From NCBI RefSeq assembly GCF_026262505.1, contig NC_067207.1:12554082-12618081 (forward strand): 64,000 nt of DNA, in the 5' to 3' direction. The notes under the pieces are model-generated. The model searched no databases. It was not told the DNA's origin and saw only the letters and a program-made list of their open reading frames with translations. The stretch's first letter is position 1; every line of letters starts with the position of its first letter. This document shows positions 9,921-19,337 of the stretch, one piece after another. Position numbers and translations under genes: made by a program. This DNA comes from Trichomonas vaginalis G3. Its lineage: Eukaryota > Parabasalia > Trichomonadida > Trichomonadidae.

Positions 9921-12035
9921 ATGCAGTCGGATGATGACCAAGCCAGCCTAATTTGGCAGCTCTTTATAGGGAACATTGATATCATTCCTGCATCCAAATC
10001 CATTGTTGTTCATTACGATATTCAAGTCGATGTTTTAGATTCAGATTGCAATACTTTATTCTCCGATTCAAAGCCTAGCGAAATTAAAATATCATTTCCT
10101 GACATAACACCACTATCTAATCCCGAAGAGATTGCCGATATAGCCATATCAAAATGCGAAGCTCTTCAATCATGTAAAAGATCCGTTGTTGTTCAAGCAA
10201 TATCAGATTTAGCGGCTGGCACAGCGACATCATTACCTGCAAATCCAACAAGGAGTCCTTCTATTGAGCAAGGTCTCTCCAAACTAGCTTCTACAGCTCC
10301 AGCAGGAGCAGTTTGTAGTGAATCAATGCCAGTCATGAAGCCTTCGTCCTCGAAAGATGATGTAGACTCATTATTACACAACGCTCTCCAGAAAATCCAC
10401 TGGGGTGACAATAACGAGTGCTTGCAAACTCTTTCATCTCTCGCGGAGATCTCTCTTACAGACAAAAACCTTGCACTGATAATCAGACACGAGCCTCTTA
10501 TGAGCGCTCTATGCAACAATCTCAAGAAATTCGCTACTTCTTCGCTTCCAAGTTGTATTAAAATTATGACTATCTTCGAGAGAATCTCGTACTACCCAGA
10601 TTACCAGTCGGCGTTAGCCAGATTCAAGATCGGAGCTATGTCGTTGAGTCTATTGCACGTACAATTGCATGTAACTCAAATTGCAGCATCTAAATTCACA
10701 AAGGAGGATCTAAATGCATATATCAAATCACAGAATCATTTAATTCGTCTTACAGTATCGTTACTTTATAATATTAGCGAGGACATATCATCAATGAGAA
10801 AAATGATGAATAAAGATATCATTTCTCCATTAATCACGGTCCTCAAGAGAAGAGACTTAGAAATACTACTACTTTCTCTGAGATTATTACGTAGAATCTC
10901 ACTAATTCCTGTAAATTGGGGAGATGTCCCATTTGATGAGATTGTTCCGGCCATTTGCCAAGATATATTTAGATGGACACCAGACCAGTCAAACAAGCGA
11001 GCTAAAATTGTAACAGTTTTGAAGGAAGGCTTAGAATTAATGTATACCTTCAGTTTTCATAGGGAAGTACTTCCTAATTTCCAGAAAAACAATGTTTTCG
11101 AGTACATAGGAAAGCTCTGTGATATCATGGAGCTCAGACAATCCTTAATTAAGTTCCTTTACCAAGCATCATTAAATTCTCCCACTTTTGAGAGCTTCCA
11201 AGTCCAGAAAATCGTTGATCTATTAATCCATGCTGCAACCAGCAACAACCAAGACCATGTTATCGCTCTAGTTATCCTTATGCGATTATCAACCGACATA
11301 AAATGCTCCCAAATGATAGCCCAGAGCCCGATCTTCACTCCACAGAATGTTCGCCAGATGTTCGTTGATTCCGCGAACCATACAAGTGGAGACAGCGCCA
11401 TTTTACTGCATCTGATTCGAAATATCGCCGACAATCAGCCAAAACTGGTCACAGGCTTCGACGATGCCATTGTAGATGCATGTATTGCCAACAAGGATAA
11501 CCTGGAAGCACTCTGCGACATTTTTGCCGTATCATCAAGAGCAAAAATGGATTCAACACGTGCAAAATTTTTCGTAAGCAAACAACCTTTTGTACAACTC
11601 GTTGTTAGCATTTTAAGCAGTCGGAATTCACTTCCACAGCTTCAACTCGAGTGTGTTATGTTTGTTTCCAGTGTTGTTTTGTTCTCCAAACCAGCACAAG
11701 AACTTGAAGAACAAGGAATTGTTAAACACGTTGTTGGCGTTTTCATGCAGTATAATGATGACTTGGATATACAGACACAGTGTTTATTCTGTTTCTATAG
11801 ATTTGTTTGCCACACTGAAACAAGGAAAGCATTGATTTCACATAACGAAATCATTAACGCTGTTATTAAACACAGCGGAAGTAAGAATTCAGTTTTATCT
11901 CAAATGGCGAATTCAGTTCTTGACGCATTAGTTACATTCGATCGAGGATGGGCTGAAAAGATAAGGAAGCCAAGGTTTGAGGCTTTCAATTGGGAATGGA
12001 TATCTATAATAGATAAGCAAGGAACAAAGCAATAA
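9921..12035 (+). CDS. KAP3: Kinesin-II accessory subunit KAP3 (KIFAP3 homologue)
   Basis: KAP3 is the non-motor ARM-repeat subunit of heterotrimeric kinesin-2. It joins the motor pair to cargo, including anterograde intraflagellar transport trains. The protein is 704 residues. The N-terminus carries the family signature: GNIDIIPASKSIVVHYDIQV matches the animal and algal GNIDVHPTEKALVVHYEV pattern, followed by a region corresponding to the LARKVVEECK segment (IADIAISKCEALQSCKRS). Residues about 150-670 are armadillo-type helices. The C-terminus GWAEKIRKPRFEAFNWEWIS matches the conserved WAKKIQ..KF..HN..W end of KAP3. A low-complexity Ala/Ser/Thr linker sits at about 95-150. Start: first ATG after an AT-rich leader. 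Stop TAA at 12033. No breaks. A kinesin-2 subunit fits a flagellate. Confidence 0.9.
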   Translation: MQSDDDQASLIWQLFIGNIDIIPASKSIVVHYDIQVDVLDSDCNTLFSDSKPSEIKISFPDITPLSNPEEIADIAISKCEALQSCKRSVVVQAISDLAAGTATSLPANPTRSPSIEQGLSKLASTAPAGAVCSESMPVMKPSSSKDDVDSLLHNALQKIHWGDNNECLQTLSSLAEISLTDKNLALIIRHEPLMSALCNNLKKFATSSLPSCIKIMTIFERISYYPDYQSALARFKIGAMSLSLLHVQLHVTQIAASKFTKEDLNAYIKSQNHLIRLTVSLLYNISEDISSMRKMMNKDIISPLITVLKRRDLEILLLSLRLLRRISLIPVNWGDVPFDEIVPAICQDIFRWTPDQSNKRAKIVTVLKEGLELMYTFSFHREVLPNFQKNNVFEYIGKLCDIMELRQSLIKFLYQASLNSPTFESFQVQKIVDLLIHAATSNNQDHVIALVILMRLSTDIKCSQMIAQSPIFTPQNVRQMFVDSANHTSGDSAILLHLIRNIADNQPKLVTGFDDAIVDACIANKDNLEALCDIFAVSSRAKMDSTRAKFFVSKQPFVQLVVSILSSRNSLPQLQLECVMFVSSVVLFSKPAQELEEQGIVKHVVGVFMQYNDDLDIQTQCLFCFYRFVCHTETRKALISHNEIINAVIKHSGSKNSVLSQMANSVLDALVTFDRGWAEKIRKPRFEAFNWEWISIIDKQGTKQ

Positions 12036-12470
12036 TTTGTATTTATTTTGTGTATTAATAAATTTATTATATTTTTATTAAAAAAATAATTTCTTCTGCC
12101 CCAATACCTCAGCAATAGCCTCCTTGTCTATGAGGATATTGTATTATGGCAGCAAAGTGCTTTTTTATAGGTTTTCAAACATCAACTTTCCAAAAATGTT
12201 GATTAATTCACGGGATAATTTATTAGAATCAACTCAGATCTATATTTGACTAGTTTTGACACTTTTTACGGGATTATAGACAAGCAACTAAAACAAAATT
12301 AGTCACTTTATGATAAGAGGAATGACTATTATAAAGAAGGAAGTGCATCCTTAAGTGAAACTTTATTTCCTGGATCTCAAAATGAGGCTGTAAAATGTTT
12401 TCGCCCCCTCTATGAATTTCATTTTACAAAGAGATTTGAGATTGAAAATTTTCAAATTTTAAAAAAGTGA
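12036..12470. other. Spacer; 5' part of a duplicated segment
   Basis: No gene seen. From about 12143 the sequence resembles that from about 13607 (shared words CATCAACTCAGATCTATATT and GACACTTTTT), marking the start of the tandem duplication that carries the two BspA-like copies. Confidence 0.5.
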
Positions 12471-13226
12471 TACTTTTCTATATCTAATAGATTTCAATAT
12501 CAAGGGTTCAATTTTGAGAAACTAGATTACTATACATGCCAAATTGGACTATCAAATGGAGGGCAACCAAATGCTCCAATTGCTGGAACAGCAATTTCCG
12601 GCAAAGTTTCAATTCCGTGCTATGCTTGTGATGGAATCAAATATTATAAAGTTATCCAAACATCAAGTTATGCATTTAGGAATTGTAAATTGATAACTTC
12701 TATAATCTTTCCTCCAACATTAGAAATTATTTCAACTGATACTGTTTGGGAGACTAGTATAACAGAACTTTTCATCCCAAAATCAGTCCGAATATTAAAA
12801 GGATATGCCTTTTCCGCAGCGCGTAAATTAGAGAAAATAATTTTTGAACAAGGAATTCAAGCTATATTTGAAGGTTACGCTTTCTGTGAGTGTAATAGAT
12901 TAAATACTGTAATACTTCCATCAAATATTTCTTATTCAGATCTTCTAATAGCTAGAGCAAATATCTCATATCTTTATTATTGTTCTAGTTTTGTTTTTAC
13001 TGAAACAAAAAATAATTTTGCAGGTGCCTATAAAATACCTTCCATTTTTGTAACTAATGCATATAAAAGTAATAAATTATTAGGGCAAAGTGTTGTAATT
13101 ATGGAAAATGAAAACCTCTGCCTTAATAAATCTTTTCCTCCTCAAAGAGCTGATTGTATTTTAAGTGAAAATCCAGTAATATATCGACCATTCAATGCGT
13201 TTGCAATTTTTTTATCATTTTATTGA
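12471..13226 (+). pseudogene. BspA-like leucine-rich-repeat protein, tandem copy 1
   Basis: BspA-like (LRR_5, Treponema pallidum-type) proteins are a very large trichomonad family, often at the surface. The frame 12471-13226 (251 codons) reads FEKLDYYTCQIGLSNGG, AISGKVSIPCYACDGIKYYK, YAFRNCKLITSIIFPPTLEI, ELFIPKSVRILKGYAFSAAR and CECNRLNTVILPSNISYSD. The pattern of a consensus strand (I.IP..V..I...AF) every 22-24 residues is typical of LRR_5. No ATG lies in frame at the 5' end: a TGA precedes TACTTTTCT and the first possible start would be a TTG at 12690. With about four repeats it is far shorter than usual members and lacks a transmembrane C-terminus. Likely a truncated or dead copy. About 85 percent like copy 2. 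Confidence 0.6.
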
Positions 13227-13471
13227 AATTAATCTAACTTTGAAGAGTATAAATAACTGAATTCTTGAGATTAAATACATAAACAATAGATTATGTTTTT
13301 TGTTTATAATTTTGAGAGTTAAAAGCCGGCATAATATTGATTAAGAGTGCATTTATATCCAAGCTTGATGTCCCAATTTTCTAAGATCAAAAGTTAATAT
13401 TTTTGGTAGGAAAAAGTTAATATAAATCACTATATAGTATCTAATAAGGCTGTTGAACTTTTTAACAATTA

Positions 13472-13590
13472 AATTAAAGATAACCAAAATATTTTAAGAA
13501 AAAAAAAGGTAAGTGAACTTAATTCAAAAATTCTTTCGAATATATATATAGAATTATAAGAAAACAAATATTATAAGAAAGTAATCTATG
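13472..13590. repeat. Dispersed repeat of about 110 bp, copy 1
   Basis: ATTAAAGATAACCAAAATA followed by an A-run, then GGTAAGTGAACTTAATTCAA, an AT dinucleotide run and GAATTATAAGAAAACAAATA. The same block occurs at 21732-21840 in the same orientation. No coding sense. It could be a short mobile element or a conserved fragment of a larger repeat. Confidence 0.7.
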
Positions 13591-13834
13591 TGGATATTGA
13601 GTTATGGCAGAAAAGAATTTATATATAGATATGTAAACATCAACTCAGATCTATATTTGATTAGTCGTGACACTTTTTGATTGGAGGAATAACGATTTAA
13701 AAATGACTAATATATTTAATATAATGTTAGAAAGATGTAAGTGCATCCTTAAGTGAAATTTTATTTACTGAAACCAATGATGATGTTGTACAAAGTTTCC
13801 ACTGCCTCTATGAATTTCAGTTTTCTAAGAGTGA

Positions 13835-14614
13835 AATTATCAAAAAAATGACATTTTTTCTATTTCTAATCGATTTCAATATCAAAAGTTCAATTTTGAG
13901 AAACTCGATAACTTTACATGCCAAATAGGACTATCAAATGGAGCTATGCCAAATGCTCCAATTGCTGGAAAGGCAATTTCCGGCAAAGTATCAATTCCGA
14001 ATTATGCATATGATGGAATTAAATACTATAAAGTTATCCAAACATCAAACTATTCATTTAGGTATTGTAATTTGATAACTTCTATAATCTTTCCTCCAAC
14101 ATTAGAAATTATTTCAACTGATACTGTTTGGGAAACGAGTATAACAGAACTTTTCATCCCAAAATCAGTCAGAATATTAAAAGGATATGCCTTTTCTGCA
14201 GCGCGTAAATTAGAGAAAATAATATTTGAACAAGAAATTCAAGTTAAATTTGAAGGTTACGTTTTCTGTGAGTGCAATAGATTAAATACTGTAATACTCC
14301 CATCCCATATTTCTTATTCAGATTTTCTAATAGCTCGAGCAAATATTTCATATCTTTATTATTGTTCTAGTTTCGTTTTTACCGAAACAAAGAATAATTT
14401 TTACAATGCTCATCGCGTACCTTCCATATTTGTGACTAAAGCATATAAAAGCAATAAGTTATTAGGGAAAAGTGTTACTATTATGGAAAATGAAGACCTT
14501 TGTTATAATACATTCTCCATTCAAAAATGTGACTGTGATCGATACAGTTTAAATGAAATTCGTGCTATATATATACCATTCAATGTGTTTTCGGTTTTTA
14601 TATCACTTTATTAA
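13835..14614 (+). pseudogene. BspA-like leucine-rich-repeat protein, tandem copy 2
   Basis: Homologue of the copy at 12471. The frame 13835-14614 (259 codons) reads FQYQKFNFEKLDNFTCQIGL, AISGKVSIPNYAYDGIKYYK, LITSIIFPPTLEIISTDTVW, ELFIPKSVRILKGYAFSAAR and FTETKNNFYNAHRVPSIFVT, then a Cys-rich end (LCYN..FSIQKCDCD). LRR_5 strands again. The first in-frame ATG is at 13946, inside the conserved part (between SNGA and PNAPIAG). A TGA lies upstream at 13832, so the natural start seems lost, as in copy 1. If translated from 13946 it would give 222 residues. No transmembrane helix is evident, although the extreme C-terminus (FNVFSVFISLY) is hydrophobic. Confidence 0.6.
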
Positions 14615-15010
14615 TATATACTATCTTTATTGTCTTCACAGATTTCGTTCTCATGAAATTTTTGAGCCTTTTTTTAGGTCCTTGAAAAACGAGTTTTTTT
14701 TTTTTTTTTTTGAAAATAAATTGCATAAATAGCATCATATATGTACCAATGATTCCGTAAAAAGAAAAATCATGGCTCTCGATCAAAATAATGAGAAAAA
14801 TAAACATGTTAAAATTTTTTCGAAAATCATGTTTATTTTCTAAATTCATCATAGAGTTGATATTTGACCACCAAAGTAATATAAGATATGAAGCTACCTT
14901 ATGTGATTCTAAATGATGTATATTAATCGAAAAAATCTATTCCTGTAAAGAAAAAAATAAGTTTTTATTAATTTGGAGGATTAGCAAATTGATAGAACTC
15001 TCAGAAAAAA
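14615..15010. other. Spacer with a long T-run
   Basis: No gene. A run of about 19 T lies near 14694-14712. The 84-aa minus frame at 14598-14852 is AT-driven and shows no family feature. Confidence 0.4.
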
Positions 15011-17270
15011 TTGAGGGCTTTTTAATCCTCGTAGTGCACCCTTAAATAATTTTTAGATTTTTGTAGCTCCATGTTCAACTAAGAAAGTGATAATATATTT
15101 TGCTTTAATTTTGATTGCAATACTAAGAGGGCATTCATTAATATCGAAAGAATTTTATAAAACAATGATAAATATGAAAAGAAAGAGAATGCGATTAAAC
15201 TATGATGAATATGAAAAGAAAGAGAATGCGATTAAACTATGATGAATATGAAAAGAAAGAGAATGCGATTAAACTATGATGAATATGAAAAGAAAGAGAA
15301 TGTCATAAAATGATGATAAATATGAAAAGAAAGAGAATTCTATAAAATGATGATAAATATGAAAAGAAAGAGAATTCTATAAAATAATGATAAATATGAA
15401 AAGAAAAAGAATAAGTTTCATGTTAACATCTGCACCATGCTCAACTAGGAATTTGACAATTTCTATTGAATTCGCTTTGATTGCAATACTAAGAGGGCAG
15501 TCATTGATATCTAAAGAATTCTATAAAATAATGATGAATATGAAAAGAAAGAGAATGTCATAAAATAATGATGAATATGGAAAGAAAGAGAATGCCATAA
15601 AATGATGATAAATATGAAAAGAAAGAGAATTCTATAAAATAATGATAAATATGAAAAGAAAAAGAATAAGTTTCATGTTAACATCTGCACCATGCTCAAC
15701 TAGGAATTTGACAATTTCTATTGAATTCGCTTTGATTGCAATACTAAGAGGGCAGTCATTGATATCTAAAGAATTTTATAAAATAATGATGAATATGAAA
15801 AGAAAGAGAATGTAATAAAATAATGATGAATATGGAAAGAAAGAGAATTCTATAAAATAATGATAAATATGAAAAGAAAAAGAATAAGTTTCATGTTAAC
15901 ATCTGCACCATGCTCAACTAGGAATTTGACAATTTCTATTGAATTCGCTTTGATTGCAATACTAAGAGGGCATTCATTGATATCTAAAGAATTTCATAAA
16001 ATAATGATGAATATGGAAAGAAAGAGAATGTAATAAAATAATGATGAATATGAAAAGAAAGAGAATGCCATAAAATAATGATAAATATGAAAAGAAAAAG
16101 AATAAGTTTCATGTTAACATCTGCACCATGCTCAACTAGGAATTTGACAATTTCTATTGAATTCGCTTTGATTGCAATACTAAGAGGGCATTCATTAATA
16201 TCTAAAGAATTTTATAAAATAATGATGAATATGAAAAGAAAGAAAATGTCATAAAACAATGATAAATATGAAAAGAAAGAGAATTAAATTAAACAATGAT
16301 GAATATGAAAAGAAAGAGAATGCCATAAAACAATGATAAATATGAAAAGAAAGAAAATGTCATAAAACAATGATAAAGATGAAAAGAAAGAGAATGCCAT
16401 AAAATAATGATAAATATGAAAAGAAAGAGAAATATATAAAACAATGATAAATATGAAAAGAAAGAGAATTCTATAAAATGATGATAAATATGAAAAGAAA
16501 GAGAATGCCATAAAACAATGATAAATATGAAAAGAAAAAGAATAAGTTTCATGTTAACATCTGCACCATGCTCAACTAGGAATTTGACAATTTCTATTGA
16601 ATTCGCTTTGATTGCAATACTAAGAGGGCATTCATTAATATCTAAAGAATTTTATAAAATAATGATGAATATGAAAAGAAAGAAAATGTCATAAAACAAT
16701 GATAAATATGAAAAGAAAGAGAATTAAATTAAACAATGATGAATATGAAAAGAAAGAGAATGCCATAAAACAATGATAAATATGAAAAGAAAGAAAATGT
16801 CATAAAACAATGATAAATATGAAAAGAAAGAGAATGAAATTAAACAATGATAAATATGAAAAGAAAGAGAATTAAATTAAACAATGATGAATATGGAAAG
16901 AAAGAGAATGCCATAAAATAATGATAAATATGAAAAGAAAAAGAATAAGTTTCATGTTAACATCTGCACCATGCTCAACTAGGAATTTGACAATTTCTAT
17001 TGAATTCGCTTTGATTGCAATACTAAGAGGGCATTCATTGATATCTAAAGAATTTTATAAAATAATGATGAATATGAAAAGAAAGAGAATGTAATAAAAT
17101 AATGATGAATATGAAAAGAAAGAGAATGTAAATAAATAATGATAAATATGAAAAGAAAGAAAATGTCATAAAACAATGATGAATATGAAAAGAAAGAGAA
17201 TTACATTAAACAATGATGAATATGAAAAGAAAGAGAATTACATTAAACAATGATGAATATGAAAAGAAAG
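15011..17270 (-). repeat. Ankyrin-repeat coding units invaded by a 37-bp minisatellite
   Basis: Seven ankyrin-encoding blocks lie on the minus strand (near 15050-15140, 15411-15530, 15667-15780, 15887-16000, 16104-16215, 16539-16650 and 16945-17060). Their reading is NSLDINDCPLSIAIKANSIE then IVKFLVEHGADVNMKL, a canonical ankyrin unit. Between them lie runs of a 37-bp unit around GATGAATATGAAAAGAAAGA, three to eleven copies each. Since 37 is one more than a multiple of three, each added unit shifts the frame, and the ankyrin blocks cannot all be read in one frame. Higher-order units of about 215-435 bp are visible. This region follows the 3' end of the ankyrin gene at 17243-18085 and was probably its C-terminal repeat domain. 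Confidence 0.85.
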
Positions 17271-18085
17271 AGATTATAAATTTTGTTGATATCTTCTCCA
17301 TTAGAAAGTAAATAAGATGCAATATCATAATTTCCGAAATACATACTTTCTGCTATTGAATCAGGAGTTTGCCCAAAATTTGATTCAAGATACTTAGCAA
17401 TTTCATAGTTTCTATAACCCAATGCTATATTAATCATGTTATCAAATGATTTACAATCTTCTATCATTTGCATAAAAATCTCTTTATTTCCGCCTTGAAC
17501 AGCATATTCTTCAGAGTATTTAGTGTATTGAGCTCCTAAATTTTTCAAGTAAATGAAACACAACTCTGAGCCATATTTAATTGAACAATCAAGTGGTGTG
17601 ATATTTTTAATCTCCTGATTAATATCAAGATTTGGGAATTTACTCTTAAGATCATCAACTTTATCCCATGCAATATAGTATAAAGGAGATTCTGTTGAAT
17701 ATAAATTCAGAATTTCTTCTTCTATTTCAGGTTTGAAGTTTTCAAATTTGAATTCTTGATAATATAGAAGCATAGCTAATCTCTTATTTACCGGTTCATT
17801 GATGTATGAAAATGCGTTTGATATCTTTTGATAAAGTATAAAAAATAATTTAATTTCTTTATCACGAATTTGTGAAAAAATATCAATCAAACGAAGCGCC
17901 ATTTGGATAGTTATTTTGTGGGTTGTTATTAATTCGATAATCTGTGAAGATATTTGTTTAATATTATTGGAATTGACACTCCAAATAATTTTTGATGCTT
18001 GATCTGGGCATTCAAATACGTTAATTGGCTTAAAGTCATTATAAATGCACAAATTTTCATTTTTTAGTTGCTTTGAACTCGACAT
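17243..18085 (-). CDS. DUF3447-type ankyrin protein, 5' part
   Basis: Ankyrin protein of the expanded trichomonad family. The 280 residues start MSSSKQLKNENLCIYNDFKP. An N-terminal helical domain of about 130 residues (typical DUF3447-type layout) is followed by ankyrin-like helices: DINQEIKNITPLDCSIKYGS, then LCFIYLKNLGAQYTKYSEEY, IALGYRNYEIAKYLESNFGQ and SMYFGNYDIASYLLSNGEDI. The last eight or so residues (LFLFIFIIV) are minisatellite sequence from the repeat at 15011-17270, so the natural C-terminus is lost or replaced. Start: ATG at 18085, the first after a stop-rich leader. Normal members run 400-800 residues. Cytosolic protein-protein interaction role inferred from the fold; partner unknown. 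Confidence 0.65.
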   Translation of the reverse strand: MSSSKQLKNENLCIYNDFKPINVFECPDQASKIIWSVNSNNIKQISSQIIELITTHKITIQMALRLIDIFSQIRDKEIKLFFILYQKISNAFSYINEPVNKRLAMLLYYQEFKFENFKPEIEEEILNLYSTESPLYYIAWDKVDDLKSKFPNLDINQEIKNITPLDCSIKYGSELCFIYLKNLGAQYTKYSEEYAVQGGNKEIFMQMIEDCKSFDNMINIALGYRNYEIAKYLESNFGQTPDSIAESMYFGNYDIASYLLSNGEDINKIYNLFLFIFIIV

Positions 18086-18299
18086 CCTTTGTAAAAATTT
18101 TGACTAAGGTTATTTTTTACATCAAAGGATTTCGAGTTTAAGGTTATTATTGCATCAAAAAAATTCAACTTTAACATGATTGAAGTATTATTTTTAAAAA
18201 AATAACAATAAAATATTAATTTATACAAAAGGGTTATATATCCCTTACATTTTTGTGGCAAATGGAGAGGGTAACGGCGTCGAAATTACATAATTTCAA

Positions 18300-18908
18300 A
18301 TCTCCTTATCTCAAGTAAAAGAAGAGCCACAATCTGTAGAAGAAGTACAAGATCAGAAAGAAGAGTTCGAAGAAAAGAAAAATGAAATTTTATAAGAATT
18401 GACTAAAATCGAAAAAAAGAAAGATAATTTTAGAAAAATTTATGGAATACTTGATCAATGCAGTAACGAGAATATCTTAGAAACGATGAAGAAAGCTATA
18501 GAATATGGGTATAACGATATCCAAGACTATTATGGCAATAAAATTTTAACAAAAGCAACTTCTAAAAATAATTTAAATCTTGCAAAAATGTTAGTTCAAT
18601 GTGGAGATGATCCTTCATTCTTAGGTGACTCAAAACGAAATGCTTTGTATATATTCTGTAGAGAAGACAATTTAGAAGCTGTTAAGTTCTTTGCATCGCA
18701 GCCAAATATAGATCCAAACTCTCCAAATGTTGACAGTTGGACAACATTAATGATAGCAGTAAAATATGATCATTATGATGTCGTTCAGTTTCTTCTTACA
18801 TTAAAAGGTATAGATATCAATGCAAAGAATGTTTGGAATGAAACTGCTCTTCAGCAAGCCAAATCTGAAAGAATGAGAAATCTCCTTATCAAAAATGGAG
18901 CTGTGTGA
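18300..18908 (+). pseudogene. Ankyrin-repeat protein fragment
   Basis: Two adjacent coding pieces lie in one frame. First an acidic stretch (VKEEPQSVEEVQDQKEEFEE) leads to a TAA at 18393-18395. Immediately after it, without a frame change, come 169 codons (18399-18908) of ankyrin repeats: MKKAIEYGYNDIQDYYGNKI, then LTKATSKNNLNLAKMLVQCG, YDHYDVVQFLLTLKGIDINA and KNVWNETALQQAKSE. No ATG lies in frame at either piece; the second would begin with TTG. The short coiled segment KIEKKKDNFRKIYGI before the repeats is common in this family. Best read as a decayed ankyrin gene with at least one internal stop. It is divergent to the ankyrin gene at 17243-18085. Confidence 0.55.
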
Positions 18909-19337
18909 AATAAAATAAAGCATAAAATAACTTAAAGTTTCCATTCTTCCTACCATCTTTCATATTTGCTCATTTTAATTGTTTAATTATTTCTAAATCT
19001 TGATTTTTATAAGAAATCCTCAACGATCACAACTAAGGATGGATAAGAAATATTTTCTTTTGATCCATTAATATATTGAGAGATAAATTTCTGTTGAAGC
19101 AATCGGCAGCAACGGCATGTGGAAATATTCTATCAACGAATGATAAATCAAATTATTATCCTATTCAATTTCTCAATTTTTATATTTTGAAAATGTTTGA
19201 TGGTATATGTTCAATAATTTGGAAAAAATAATCATTTGAAAATTCATAAAATAATAAAAAAATTTATAATAAAAAATTGAAAATTAAAATATAATTTGGA
19301 TCATATAGAGGTGTTGTTTCATAAATAATCTTTGAAT
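18909..19337. other. Non-coding spacer
   Basis: AT-rich sequence between the ends of two convergent ankyrin loci. Nothing recognised. Confidence 0.5.

Larger units (their letters stand above)
12143..14614. repeat. Tandem segmental duplication of about 1.1-1.4 kb
   Basis: Segments of about 12143-13226 and 13607-14614 are homologous in the same orientation. They cover the upstream words (CATCAACTCAGATCTATATT, GTGCATCCTTAAGTGAAA) and the whole BspA-like frame. The middle part of the coding region is close to identical, while the 3' ends diverge (RADCILSENPVIYRPF against KCDCDRYSLNEIRAIYIPF). Confidence 0.75.

Noticed and set aside
16284-16552. Hydrophobic minus-strand frames resembling multi-pass membrane proteins
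   Set aside because: They are translations of the 37-bp minisatellite (FLFIFII-type runs), not genes.
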